Assembly: GCA_963691815.1 (NCBI GenBank)
Contig: OY829657.1
Location: 8,061,592-8,125,591, forward strand
Origin: Echiichthys vipera
Lineage: Eukaryota; Chordata; Actinopteri; Perciformes; Trachinidae
Length of the DNA: 64,000 nucleotides
Reading direction: 5' to 3'
Of this stretch, positions 22,355-35,400 are shown in pieces. Under the pieces are notes generated by a model. The model was not told where the DNA came from and made no database searches. It saw nothing but the letters and a program-made list of their open reading frames with translations. Positions within the stretch are counted from its first letter, which is position 1; every line of letters starts with the position of its first letter. Position numbers and translations under genes: made by a program.

Positions 22355-22406
22355 GCACACACACACTCAAGCCTTGGTAATAAACTGTGGACTTTAGAGG
22401 GGAAAT
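20446..22406 (+). other. ppp1r13b: ppp1r13b 3'UTR region with candidate polyadenylation signals
   Basis: No coding exon is seen after the stop. AATAAA hexamers lie at 21699-21704 and 22150-22155, with a further AATAAA near 22404. The first is the simplest candidate end, giving a 3'UTR of about 1.25 kb. The stretch includes a short (TG)n at about 21068-21088, the second copy of a 261-bp duplication (21211-21471), and CT/CA repeats at about 22262-22362. The true end cannot be fixed from sequence alone. Confidence 0.45.
21211..21471 (+). repeat. Local direct duplication, copy 2 (3'UTR of ppp1r13b)
   Basis: Partner of 19494-19755. It lies about 765 bp downstream of the stop codon, so it is probably transcribed in the mature mRNA, whereas copy 1 is intronic. 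The differences are scattered substitutions, one small indel and a slightly shorter A-run. Confidence 0.85.
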
Positions 22407-22506
22407 AAAGTTCAGAGGTCCCTCAAGTCTCTGCAGCAACAGAAGCTCTCTTCACACGTAAGTTAATCTCTATTTAAATTCCTAATATCGTCACACTTTG
22501 CCATTA

Positions 22507-22835
22507 CAGAGTTCGTACAGGTGCTTGAAATCCTTGAAAATGCTTGGATTTTATTGTGTTTTCAGGTTTGAAAAGTGCTTGAATTTGGGATAAGGTTCTT
22601 GAAAATGCCTGGAATTGTATCTGTATTGCATTTCTTTCACAACAAATAGCTATAGAATAGAAATTGAATTTCTTACCATCTGTTTTAATGGGATAAAAAA
22701 GGTGAAATAATCATTTTCAACATGTATTTGTATAAATATGTAATTCATCACAGTCCAAAGGTGCTGGAAACGCTTGAAAATGGACCTTAAAAGTGCTTGA
22801 ATTTGACCTTGGAAAAGTTGTAGGAACCCTGCATT
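22507..22835. repeat. Interspersed repeat of the TGCTTGAAATCCTTGAAAATG family, copy 1
   Basis: Repeated near-words GTGCTTGAAT, CTTGAAAATG and GTTCGTACAGGTGCTTG mark a repeat that recurs at 63642-63745. No ends or target duplication could be set. Confidence 0.5.
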
Positions 22836-23547
22836 AGTGTTTGTGACTGAGTTTGTTATGCAGCAATCCCTCTTTACAAGAGCTACACATGTAAGTACAG
22901 ATTAACTTCAAATACAAACACAAAAAATATGAAAACAACAACCAAGAAAACCAAGTAGAGGGAGCAACAACATCCAGGTCTGAATGTAGAACAAGGGTTT
23001 TTATATTTTAGGGTTTCTACTCATTTTGTCCTCTTATCTGTCTATTTTACCAGCTTTATATTTATTTATTTACACTCACAAATTAAGCAATGCTGCATAT
23101 TTACTGATGATGAAATGACTTTATTTTATGACCTTAAGACAAACTTTAAATCAGGAAAACATGGGAGTTAAACCCATACAAATGAGTCCAAATAATATGA
23201 CTTAATATACTTTTAAATAATGTTGTTATACGTAAAATGTGATCTGAAAATATAGCAGATAATTATTTATATTAAAATTACTATAATTGCTGAAAAAGTG
23301 AATCAAGTACATTTATTGTGAAGTTCAACCGGAAGTGCAAGTGTTTTGCTGTCAGACGCTACATCGTAGCATAATGTAGCGTGCACAGAGGAAAACAAAC
23401 CACCTCATCACTTCACAGGCAGAGACTCGTGCAAGCAGACGTTGTGTCCAAACGTGAGTCAGCATTTAACACCTTAACACAGTGTAGCCGAGTGTTAGGG
23501 GTTCACCTGCACTGTTGTGATATAACAACAACAATAAACGGGACCGG

Positions 23548-24048
23548 AGCCGGTGTTGTGCCGTGTTCAGCCCCCCTGCCGTGAAATGCACCCCCTGGCA
23601 TTATAGGTGATATCCTGGATCAGAAGGCTGTTGTTTCCACCTATAGGAGTAGTTTATACAGGTAACCACATTAAAAACACACACTTTTGAACCTATGAAT
23701 TGCAAGAAAAGCTGGGATTATATTTAGGAAACGCTGAGTCAAATACACTGAACTTGCTCAAAAGATCCATTTCATTCATTTTGTAATTATGGCTGCAGTT
23801 TATTTCCACAGAACATACAAAAAGGTGTTGTTTTGTGTTCGCTATTATCCAAGTTTGTGATTTTACACTCTTTAAAATAGTTTAAAGACTGTAAGTAACC
23901 AATGTTCTGACCGTTGTGGGTTAGCTGTATATAAACTACTCCTATAGGTGGAAACAAACAACAGTCTTCTGATCCAGAATATCACCTTTAATGTGAGGGG
24001 GTGCATTTCGCGGCAGGGGTGCAGAATACGGCACAACCCCGGGACAGC
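23548..24048. mobile_element. Foldback element with about 120-bp inverted arms
   Basis: Arm 23548-23665 is about 88% identical to the reverse complement of 23926-24048. Shared words include TTGTGCCGT, GAAATGCACCCCCT, CTGGATCAGAAG and CCACCTATAGGAGTAGTTTA. The loop is about 260 bp without an open frame. The arms face each other, as in a foldback MITE. Confidence 0.7.
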
Positions 24049-24194
24049 GTGTCCAGCGTGTCTAGCGATGCAGCTCTGCTCCACTTTATTTCTCAGACCG
24101 AGAGACGAACAAGACCAGCGGTAAAACCCCGCTGAACTTCCGCCGTACGGCAACCCAGAGGGACACACCTCCTTTCAACACATACACACAGAAC

Positions 24195-25666
24195 CATAGA
24201 CATATAAAGAGTAGATGCCGCATCGAACGTTGGGCCGCGAGAAATGCGGCCGCCATCTTGGACCGGTCCTTCTCCCAGATCAGTTCTATGAGTGACTCGT
24301 TGAGCCTATGAGTTGAGCAGCAGAAGGAACAAGATGCCAGAGCACTGAGCAGCGTATTCCTGCTCTAATCTAATATTACAATATTACAATTCATAATCAG
24401 TACGGTACAGTACAATTTTAAACAATTATACATAAATCCATGCATTTTTGAATGTTATAGTGAGTCCCTCAGGCTGTGGCAGGTAGATAAATATTTAGCT
24501 GCCAGAGGAGCTGCTGTCCCTTATTTTATTATTATTATCTTGTCACAGTAGAGGCGTGGAGATTAGCCTCTGTGGGAATGTTAGTTAATTTACCCCCCGC
24601 CAGATGTGTGTGCGTGCGTGCGTGTGCGTGCGTGTGTGTGTGTGCATGCCTGCCTGTGTAGATATGAAAGGAGAAGCAGGGAGGAGAGGGGTTGTCGTAC
24701 ATGTGGTCTAGTGTAAATGGATTGCACATTTCCAGCAGTAGGTCAGCGGAGGATGTGCTGTGGTTTCATGAGAGGAAGACACTTCAGAGACAGTTCATCT
24801 CAGGTCACCTCAGATATTCTCAGTTTTGTTTTTTTAAATATTGAACATGACATTGACATGAATTATGAGATCATTTTTCATGTCATGTCACTTTTTTTTT
24901 TTTAAAGTTTAGTCTATCAAAGGAGAAGTGACAGAATCTGACCAATATCCTTTGCTGTTAAACTGTTTCATCAAACAGGAGCAACATGATGTGGGGTTTA
25001 TTATAAAGAATGAATTAGAGATTTACGAGGCAAGCGTGAACATGTATTTCCACTCTGTGCCCGATATTCTCACAGCTGAACTAAATGTTCCATACATTTT
25101 TACTTGGTTCTCCACATCTCCACTTAAAGCAGGACCAACGTCACATGTTTGTAAACCAGAACTGATGAGTCCAGGCTTTTTTAGTTCAGTTGTACCACAG
25201 AAGTTAAAAAAATCATACATTTATTTAACTAAGGAAAAATCTTAAATCGTTTGTATAATTTAAAATGGATATTACTGAACTATGCCCCGTGTTTTTGTTT
25301 GCACATTAAATACAATTACTACATCATTAAAATATAAATAAATAGAGCTACACTCTAATTGGTAATTGTGCAAGAACAAAACAGTGTGAAAATGATCGAT
25401 TTAACAAAATGTTATATATATTTTTATACCACACACACTCTCGCTCCCTCTCCTCTCCACTACCGCGACTATGCGACTGGCAGAGCATGGATCATTTCTG
25501 AATATTTATTAACATATAGGGTTCGGCTCTTGGTTTTTTTTTAGTGCTTTAAATGAAAGTGTGTCTGTTTGACTTGTATTTAGATGTGTCCAAAATGTCA
25601 TCTCTCTCTCTGACCTAATTGTATTGATACTCTTGATTTATATGCATTTTAATTTTCTCTGTGTGT

Positions 25667-25710
<44 letters not shown>

Positions 25711-26019
25711 AAGAGAGAGAGTGAGTGAGAGAGAGATTTATGTATTCATGTATGAAATATAGCCTATTAATACTCTATAAATGATTTCTATTGTTGTGTT
25801 TATATTTATAGTGTTTGTGAAACACCTATCATACATCACATATATCATATATCAGAATATTCTATTACTGTTAATCCCACTGTGAATATTAAAATACGCT
25901 GAACCGTGTCCTGTCCTTACACTGAGTGGAGCGGGCGACCGGGCCAAGATGGCGGCTCCACCGCTCGTCAGCGCCAATAGGCCCAACGTTCGATGAGGCG
26001 TCTACTCTTTATGTCTATG
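24195..26019. mobile_element. 1.8-kb non-autonomous DNA transposon with TIRs and 8-bp target duplication
   Basis: The left end CATAGACATATAAAGAGTAG and the reverse complement of the right end (CATAGACATAAAGAGTAGAC) form TIRs. Similarity continues over about 70 bp (CATCGAACGTTGGGCC, GCCGCCATCTTGG). The element is flanked by a perfect 8-bp duplication CACAGAAC (24187-24194 and 26020-26027). The interior has TG/GA microsatellites and a 105-codon frame (24928-25245) that does not look like a transposase. An 8-bp duplication fits hAT, P, MULE or Merlin elements; I cannot choose between them. Confidence 0.85.
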
Positions 26020-26089
26020 CACAGAACAGTGTGTTACAATAGTGACGTTACACCGCAGTGTTAATGACGTACAGTACAGGGTACACGTT

Positions 26090-26437
26090 GTGTAGTGGTG
26101 CTTAGCACTGTCGCCTCACAGCGAGAAGGTTGCAGGTTCGCATCCAGGCTGGGGACTTTCTGTGTGGAGTTTGCATGTTCTCCCCGTGTCTGCGTGGGTT
26201 TTCTCCGGGTACTCCGGTTTCCTCCCACAGTCCAAAGACATGCACGTCTTAGGTTAATTGATGACTCTAAAATTGCCCGTAGGTGTGAATGGTTGTCTGT
26301 CTCTGTTTGTCTCTATGTGTCCTGTGATAGACTGGCGTCCTGTCCAGGGTGGACCCCGCCTCACACCCGATATCAGCTGGGATTGGCTCCAGCCCCCCGC
26401 GACCCCGACAGGGACAAGCGGTTGGAGATGAATGAAT
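26090..26437 (+). mobile_element. tRNA-derived teleost SINE, copy 1 (near full length)
   Basis: The head has a box-B-like GGTTCGCATCC. The conserved body has TTTGCATGTTCTCCCCGTG, CCTCCCACAGTCCAAAGAC, CTGGCGTCCTGTCCAGGGT and CAGCTGGGATTGGCTCCAGC, with a GAATGAAT tail. Six copies occur in the window. I think this is a V-SINE/HE1-like family. Confidence 0.8.
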
Positions 26438-26689
26438 ATTCACCATTTAACACCATGGTGAATGAACGGAGGTGTCTTTTTCTACAGAAACTGTCCAGCT
26501 GCATAATGTACAGAGATACTCACTCTGTGAAATGTCCACTTAATAATATTAAACTTCAATTTTGTGAGGTTTTTTTGGTGTTTTATCAGACAACACATGG
26601 TGCTCTTTAACAACAACAACAACAACAAACTAACTGATCAAACATAAATGAGTTACTGCTCAGCCATATTTAACTTTAAGTCACTTTTT

Positions 26690-27136
26690 CTGTAACTGTG
26701 GGACTGCACCTGTACCTCTGGTGGTACTTGAAGGAATCTCCAAGATAATAAAACAACAATAATTGAATAACTAAATTTATACAACACTAAGAAAATACTT
26801 AGATCTGTGATATATAATTTAAAATAAGTTTAGATCTTCCTGTCACATTTTTGTTTCAATATCAATATACATAGTCATGCTCCTGAGGTATGAGCTAAAC
26901 TGTGATGGCAGGAAAGTGAGCAGAGGTGAAATGACTGGTTTGAGAACACTGTCAGTTCTGATGCCACCTCTTCCTCCAGCGCGTCTGTGGCTGAAGACAA
27001 AATAAATAACCGTCTGATGAGGAATAAACCTTCCTGTCCGTAGCTGAATGCTGCATTTTAACACTGGTCTCAGTGGTGGGACTTGAGAGAGCCTGATGTT
27101 CTCTGAGGTGGTCCGTCATGTACATAGTTTGGGAAC
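26690..27136. mobile_element. hAT-like fragment ending AGTTTGGGAACCACTG
   Basis: The right end reads CAGTGGTTCCCAAACTATG on the minus strand, a hAT-type terminus. The left end near 26690 is diverged and no target duplication was found. Confidence 0.4.
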
Positions 27137-27229
27137 CACTGCTCTAAGTGACACAATTTTCATGCTTTTCCGTGTCGCAAATGTATAAAGAGAACAAGTT
27201 CATGTGCACAACGTGCCCACTGCCGCTGA

Positions 27230-27420
27230 TACCTATTCCTATGTTTCGTGCTGCACTTGAAGGCAGCACTGGCTGGACGGGAAACGTCAGTGTGACTCAT
27301 CCTCAAAGCAATTTCAGTCAGAAGCAACTGGACTTGGTTATTTGTCCAGGTGATGTTTCGGCTCTCTTCCAAGAGGCTTCATCAGGTCATGTACGCATCT
27401 GACCAGGCTGGGACTGGTCC
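27230..27420. repeat. Interspersed repeat fragment upstream of sdsl
   Basis: CAACTGGACTTGGTTATTTG and TCTTCCAAGAGGCTTCATCA belong to a common fish repeat (the 'pairs of GAGGCTTC' type). It may overlap the sdsl promoter, which I could not define. Confidence 0.4.
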
Positions 27421-27704
27421 ATCGGTGTGACTCCTATACAAATCTGTAGTAAAGATAAAGTATTTTCCCTGTGAACCACCTGCGTAAAATATCCCGTTCT
27501 CTTGAAACCCAGTTTGAAGTGCTTCTGTGTTAACTAACTTCCTACTGTGACAAAGAAAAACCTTAACTCATGTTCCACTCAGAAGCTTTTTACTGCAGAT
27601 TTCAACTGCATTTCGCCGTCCTCATCAGTGGATGGCATGTGTCACTTAACTGCCTACTTGTCTAAACACACGTTGTTTGACATTTTAGTGAAATTAGGTG
27701 CGCC

Positions 27705-30700
27705 ATGGCGAAGCATTTCCACCTGAACACACCACTGCTGGAGAGCGTCAGCATGTCCAAACGCACGGGAACCACTGTGTATCTGAAGATGGAGAATTCA
27801 CAGCCCTCTGGCTCCTTCAAGATCCGTGGCATCGGACACCTCTGCCAGCAGGTACGAGCCCTCCACCTGCCTTTTCTTCACCTCCATCATGCCAGACACT
27901 GACTATCAGATCTATCATTTAAAGTGAAGGCCAGTGTTGATTGACTGTGGCGTAGATCTCCGCTCAGCATACAAAAGTTGTTGAAAAAACACTCATTTGC
28001 GCTTTTCCGTTTCCTTCTGCAGCTGGTGGGAGAGTCCAAAGGAGTTGTCTGCTCTTCAGGTGACTGTTAGCCTTCACAGTACAGCATCAATTGGTGAGTG
28101 TGCGTTGACTGTAATATAACATAATACGGCATTTTTAAATAGGTGGTAATGCGGGTATGGCTGCGGCCTATGTAGCCAGAAAAATGGGTGTACCGGCCAC
28201 CATCGTAGTTCCCACCTCGTCTCCTCAGCTGGTCGTTCAGAGACTCCGAGATGAGGGTGCTTCAGTCAAGATCGTAGGCAAGGTAAAGTGTAATATTAAA
28301 TATACGCAAGTGCTTGTTCTGATCTGTCAGTGTTGAGCTGAAAGTTGAGAAGAGAAAATCAAGTAAAATCTCCTCCTTAGGTCTGGGATGATGCCAATGC
28401 AGAGGCTCTCAGACTGGCAGAAACCGAAGGGCTCACCTATGTTCCTCCATTCGATCACCCCCTGCTCTGGTACAAACACTCGTCACAGTTAACGTTTCCT
28501 GCAACGCAATGATAAACTAGCAAACTTTGCAGTATTAAAGGTCCCGTATCATACTCATGTGAGGTTCACACTTGTATTTTGAGTTCCTACTAGAACATAT
28601 TTACGTGCTTTGAATGGTCTGAAACGCTCCGTCCTAACGCCTGTCTCTTTAAGACCCTCTTATTGAAAAGCCTAGTCTGCTCTGATTGGTTAGGGTTTCC
28701 TGGTCTTCTGCATCTCCGCTCTTGGTGTCTTTGCACCGTCATTGCAGCTGTTAATGACTGTAGCTGCGTTTTCTACATACACATATATATGATATAGTAT
28801 AATATAGTATAGGCTGGTTTAAAGGCACAGTTGCTAATACAGGTGGTGTGCATTTTCTAAGGATTGAGCATTTTGATACGTTCGCTGTATTTATATAACA
28901 CCTCGGCCTGCTTTAAAATAAAAACAACAACATGGAAATCTCACCTTTTAACAATACGGGACCTTTAAAAATACTCGCATTTACACTCACACCCAGGCAG
29001 GGCCACGCCAGTCTGATCACAGAGGTCGCAGCCTCTCTGGGCCCCGACGTGAAGCCTGGAGCTCTGCTGGTGTCTGTGGGCGGAGGAGGCCTCCTCTGTG
29101 GTGTCATCCAGGGCCTGAAGGATGTAGGCTGGGCAGATGTACCCGTCGTTGCCATGGAGACGGCGGGGGCTGACTGTTTCAACGCTGCGGTTAAGGCGGG
29201 GAAGTTGGTCACCCTGGATGACATCACCAGGTTAGAGGATTAAGGAGTTCAAATATTTTGAAGTTATGTTTTGTGGAAAACGACCGAACTGACTCCGTCC
29301 TCACACGTCTCTCCACAGTGAGGCTAAATGTCTCGGAGCGAAGACAGTTTGCAAGAAAGCCTTTGAATACAGTCGATGCAGCGAGCTTACAATCATTTCT
29401 GAACTTGTGACTGACCAGCAGGCTCTGCAGGCTGTGGAAACATTCCTGGGTTAGTGTGTGTGTGTCTGTGTGTGGCTGTTAATGACTTGTGAACAGCCTG
29501 AATATACATCTAAGAACATTAACATCCCCTACTTTTTGATATTAATTGGTAATATAAGCCCCTATAATAAACTGGGCGTGTGCGTGTGTGTGCGTGTGTG
29601 TGCGTGTGTGTGCGTGCGTGTGTGTGTGTGTGTGTGATATCCTGTAGATGAGGAGCGTGTGTTGGTGGAGATGGCATGTGGAGCAGCGCTAGCAGCTGTC
29701 TACAGTGGACTCATATGCAGATTACAGGATGAAGGTAACTACTCAGCTTTTTATTCCTGTTATCGTCTTTTTATTGTTTTTATTTATCCATTCATTCATC
29801 TTCAACCGCTTGTCCCTATCGGGGTTGCGTGGGGCTGGAGCCTATCCCAGCTGACATCGGGTGTGAGGCGGGGTACACCCTGGACAGGACTCCAGTCTAT
29901 TGCAGGACACATAGAGACAGACAACCATTCACACCTACGGGCAATTTAGAGTAACCAACTAACCTAACACGTGCACGTCTTTAGACTGTGGGAGGAAACC
30001 GGAGATCCCGGAGAAAACCCACGCAGACACGGGGAGAACATGCAAACTCCACACAACCCTCTTACTTTGAGGCGACAGCACTAGCCCCCACACCACCGTG
30101 CCGGCACTTTTATTTATATTTATTTATAATATATATAAAAGAGCCTATATTATAATGTGATTTTGTCTTTGTTCAGCCTTATCGTTTGCTTTCTCTTGTC
30201 ATTCTGTCTTCTGACTATCCTGCTTTTGCTTTGTCAAAGCACTTTAAGTCTGTTTTTTCCTGTTTTGGGGTGCTACAATATACATATATAAAGTTATTAT
30301 TGTTATTATTACTCTGGATATTCACCACCCTGCTTCCGTTGACAGGCATTAGGATACAGCACAACCCTCACACAACACAATCTGGTTGACATTTCATTGT
30401 GAACACGTCTTGTGGCGGCATTTACTGGTCTTTGTCTTCTTGTGGTACTTCTTCTCACGCATGCGTTCATTATAAGACCTTCTCAGACTGCAGCCATGTC
30501 GGCAGAATTTGTTTACAAGCAATAATTATGATGAAACATATGTAGAGTTCCTCTGTAATGAGTGGAAACTTCCGGAGAGGATGAGAGTGACGTTGCATTA
30601 CACTTTCTTTCTTTCTTTCTTTAGGTCGACTGCCGACTCCCTTGGGCCCCCTGCTGGTGATCGTGTGCGGGGGCAGCAGCGTCGACATGGAGCAACTGAC

Positions 30701-30728
30701 CAACCTCAAACACAAACTGCAGACTTAA
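27705..30728 (+). CDS. sdsl: Serine dehydratase-like protein (SDSL), complete, 8 coding exons
   Basis: A PLP-dependent beta-elimination enzyme: L-serine/L-threonine to 2-oxo acid plus ammonia, expected in the cytosol. Exons: 27705-27851, 28023-28059, 28143-28282, 28381-28469, 28997-29230, 29319-29449, 29648-29734, 30625-30728. They join to 322 codons plus TAA, close to the 328-329 aa of human SDS and SDSL. Visible motifs: PSGSFKIRG with the PLP-binding Lys39, SSGGNAGMAAAYVARK (substrate loop), SVGGGGLLCGV (phosphate-binding glycines), CGAALAAVYSG and VIVCGGSS. GKVWDDANAEA, PPFDHPLLWQGHAS and SGGNAG favour SDSL over SDS. The start ATG has GCGCC before it and matches family length. An AG just upstream (near 27688 or 27697) may accept an untranslated first exon. 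The last exon is followed by partial copies of itself. In mammals SDSL is reported to be much less active than SDS; activity here is unknown. Confidence 0.93.
28539..28964. mobile_element. 426-bp MITE with TTAA target duplication in sdsl intron 4
   Basis: Perfect 11-bp TIRs AGGTCCCGTAT / ATACGGGACCT are flanked on each side by TTAA (28535-28538, 28965-28968). TTAA duplications are typical of piggyBac and Kolobok elements; the AGGTCCC terminus fits Kolobok-like MITEs better. Relatives lie at 865-1242, 44834-45300 and 55868-56340. Confidence 0.8.
29785..30108 (-). mobile_element. tRNA-derived teleost SINE, copy 2, in sdsl intron 7
   Basis: Reverse orientation of the family at 26090-26437: TTCATCTTCAACCGCTTGTC, CACCCTGGACAGGACTCCAG, GGGAGAACATGCAAACTCCA. 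The tRNA-like head (GCCGGCAC...) is at the right side. It lies between the last two sdsl exons. Confidence 0.85.
30222..30310 (+). repeat. LINE/SINE-type 3' tail in sdsl intron 7
   Basis: TCAAAGCACTTTAAGTCTG followed by an ATATATAAAGTTATTATTG tail resembles the 3' ends of L2-like fish retroelements. Confidence 0.4.
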
Positions 30729-31815
<1,087 letters not shown>

Positions 31816-32198
31816 TGGATGGTTGATTGAATGAATGAAAGAACTGTATCATCTTAGTTGGAAGCGAATGTGTGGTTTGCAGAAATTGGTGCATTAATAG
31901 GTAATAGTGTCATTTTTAACTCCCATAAAATATAAAAATGAAATGAAGTTTGGTAGAAAACCCTAATTTCTTCAGTCATAAATAATTAAGTGAATAATTA
32001 TATGTGAATGTGTTTTAACTGCGCTCAGCTCACTGAACTGTCAGCATGCAGCTACTAGCTTTCCCCACATGGTGGTGTCACAGCTCACTATACTAGACAC
32101 CGGCCATCCACACAGTCTGATACAGAACAGCTGATGGGGAAAAAGCTTGTTCCTGCTTCAAACAGATATTTGCTTTTGATCTGATTTGATTTATTTAG

Positions 32199-32484
32199 CA
32201 CGTGGAGTTTGCATGTTCTCCCCCGTGTCTGCGTGGGTTTTCTCCAGGTTCTCCGGTTTCCTCCCACAGTCCAAAGACATGCAGGTGTTCGGTTCATTGA
32301 TGACTCTAAAATTGCCCGTAGGTGTGAATGGTTGTCTGTCTCTGTTCGTCTCTATGTGTCCTGTGATAGACTGGCGTCCTGTCCAGGGTGTACCCCGCCT
32401 CGCGCCCGATGTCAGCTGGGATTGGCTCCAGCCGCCCGCGACCCCGACAGGGACAAGAGGTTGAAGATGAATGAATGAATGAAT
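32199..32484 (+). mobile_element. tRNA-derived teleost SINE, copy 3 (head missing)
   Basis: Begins within the body (GTGGAGTTTGCATGTTCTCC) and ends with a GAATGAATGAATGAATG tail. The tRNA-like head is absent. Confidence 0.8.
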
Positions 32485-35400
32485 GTTGGAAAAACAAGAA
32501 GAAAATTACAATTGAGAGACATTAAGTAAAAAAAAAAACATGCAAAGGAAACCCACAAGGGGCTTGACATGTTGGGTTCCCTACAATTATTCAACAATAT
32601 TTATCATGAGGGAAAATATATATATACACACATATACAGTATATATATACATATATATACACATATACACCTTTACATATGTACATATAAAATAAATAAA
32701 AATAAGAACAAAGAAAAACTGGACAGAAAAACAAATAAGGCGACTAAATGAAATGTAAATAAAATGAAAAATAAGAAAAAAAGAAAAGTAATCAAAGCAA
32801 GACAAACTAATCAGACGCTATTGATACAGTAAAATGTTTTCACTGATATTTTTAAAAGCTAACGGAGAACGTTTTTGTAGTTTATGTAATTTAAATATTA
32901 ATTAATCGTACTTTTACACAATATTACACTGCACCCTGATATTTGTGCGTTTAAGTCTCCTCTTGGCCTTTTAGTGAATTCATGTGCAGCCTTGGACTGT
33001 TTTCCAACGCAGCAGTGTATTTTCAACGAAAACAGACTTTTAAAGCTGTATTTTTTACGCCAACATGCTTTATTTAGTAGCTCAGTTGGTCTGCGTTATG
33101 TGTAGGACGTTATTGCTATGGAAACGGCTCCTCACTGTCCTGCTGGCGTCAGAGAAAAGAGTGGAAAGTTGTGCATTTAACAACCTGTTGATAGTCTCCT
33201 CTAACTCTCAGACAGTTACATAAGACGTCAGGTTCACACCTCATGATTTACTGATCAAAACAAAGGATTTATTTTTGAAATATAGCAAACAAGAACCTTT
33301 GAAGAAAACATCTCTTTATGTATGTGATGACAGTTAGGGTTGATCTGTAATTAACACGTGATAATAAGAGATAATGTTGTCAAAACATTGTCACTGGTAT
33401 ACTATACAAGGGCCACTAATGATGTTTCTTCTGGAGCTTTCAGCCTCATCATTACATACCGTCATGCTATTTAGCCGGCTAACACAGGATGTGAGATTAT
33501 TTAGTGTGTCAGAAATGCATAGAAGTAAGAATCCCATTCAGTAGAAACAACAGACAACAACCAGGGCAACTCGGTAACGCTGTAATGCTTTAGTTCACAT
33601 GTCTGCATATTAACTGTCGGACTAGTTTATTACCTTTTCCCTTTTTCCCCCGATGCCGGTAGAGCAGAGGTTGGTCCTGGTCACAGCTTTTCAGGAAGTA
33701 ACATTTTAAAATTACAGCTCACTGCGTCCGGAAGGATACAGAAAAGTATGCTGAGAGTTTGCTCAGTTGTCATGGAGATTGTCCCGTTGTTGCGTCAGTA
33801 TGTTACTTTGGTCTCGTGACGACATGTTACCAACAGGTGGACGAGACCTTCACTCAGCAGGTCGACCTCATTTGAATGACAGAGGCTGCTGTGCATCGTA
33901 TGAGATATACAGGGGAAAAAATAACTGGCTTAGAAAGCTGATTTCATCAGAGAAGGGAATAAAAGGCGGTTGGTTTAAGAGACAAACTACATCCTGTAGT
34001 GTTGCAGATGTGTGTGATTTCATTCCCTCATCCTAATAATGCTAAATCCAATTTAACAAAATGTGTTCTGCCTTTGCATCACCTCTTCTTTATACTGCCG
34101 TTACTGAGTGATGCTCAGGGATGACAGCCAAGACTGAACGACTAATAAAGTCTGGTATTATTTCGGTATCTTTTTCCCCAGGTTTTTATAAGATGGATAT
34201 CTTCTATAAAAACTCTTCAGGACACACCAACACCTTGCTTATTTATGGGGACAAATCCAGCCTTCTGTGTTTCTGCTGGATCTATCATTCTGCACTGGCC
34301 TCCAGCCTCTAACCGTTATCACTCACTAGTCCCCAGATCATCACTCACTAGTCCCCAGATCTGTCCTGGTAGCATAGAGGAGACGTAGAGAGAGATAAAT
34401 TGAGTATTTGCAGTGTGGCTTGTGCAAAAGGAGAGTTGTCCCTTTAAGCTTTGTACATGTGCAGTATATGAATATATTTTCCACATCAGTACCACAGCCC
34501 AGAGGATGTAATGGCCTTCATTTGACATGTACAGCATTATCAAAAGCATTAAGTATGTTATGAGGTGCTTGTTGCTAAGCAATAAACAACATTCTCGCTC
34601 GACATAAATACATTTTATGTTAAACAGGTGACATAAGTCAGTGCATTGCAGTTATGAAACACCTCTCAGTCAGCCACAGTGTGTGGCTCCTCTGAATAAC
34701 CAATGTTCCCAGCGGCACAGTGGAAGCAGTAGGCGACCGCAGTGTGTAATTCCCAGGAGCACCGTCGGTGTTCGCACCACAAGGTCAAACACGGAGAGGA
34801 CATGATTGTAATGTAAATGCTGCCATCATGTCAGACACGACTGTCTCATGGTGCCTTCAGGGGAAAACTGTGATGAAATGACTGAAGGCGGAATAGGAGG
34901 TGTTGTTGTAACGGGTGTAATCGGGGATATTTACCTTATGATCAATGACCTTTTCCCCCTGTTTGAAATGATCTACCTGTTTAGATAGGTCGACCTGACC
35001 CTCAGCTGTGCTCCCTCCTCTAGTGAGTGATTTGGGCAGCCTGTACGCGGAGGAGCTAATGAGCGTGCCAGTTCATTTCTATGACAACAGGAAGGAGCTG
35101 CTTTGATGGGCCCAGCAGAGGGCACTTGAGCCAAGCTGCAGCTAAAAATAGAACCAAGTAAACAAGAATGAATGGAGAAGAGATAGAGACACAACAGTAC
35201 ACGCGTGTCTGTGCACATGGACATGCCCGTGCACATTTTTGTGTGCATGTTTTACAATCTTCATCCTCCAGGATTTTTCCCCTCACACTGTATTGGTGTG
35301 TTGTCAATGTTTATAAATGAAATATTGATTGATTTACATTTGTGAGTTTGATTTCTTTGGTATGAAATATATAGGTAAGTAAAAATCTGGTTACTGAACA

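Noticed and set aside
24928..25245. 105-codon frame inside the 1.8-kb transposon as a transposase
   Set aside because: No DDE motif, zinc finger or resemblance to a transposase. The composition looks random.
26095..26610. 171-codon frame (VCVGFLRVLRFPP...)
   Set aside because: It is a read-through of a SINE. The same peptide recurs at every other SINE copy in the window.
35000..35095. Possible exon after CTCCTCTAG near 35023
   Set aside because: The acceptor looks fair, but no donor follows in an open frame and the peptide matches nothing I know.
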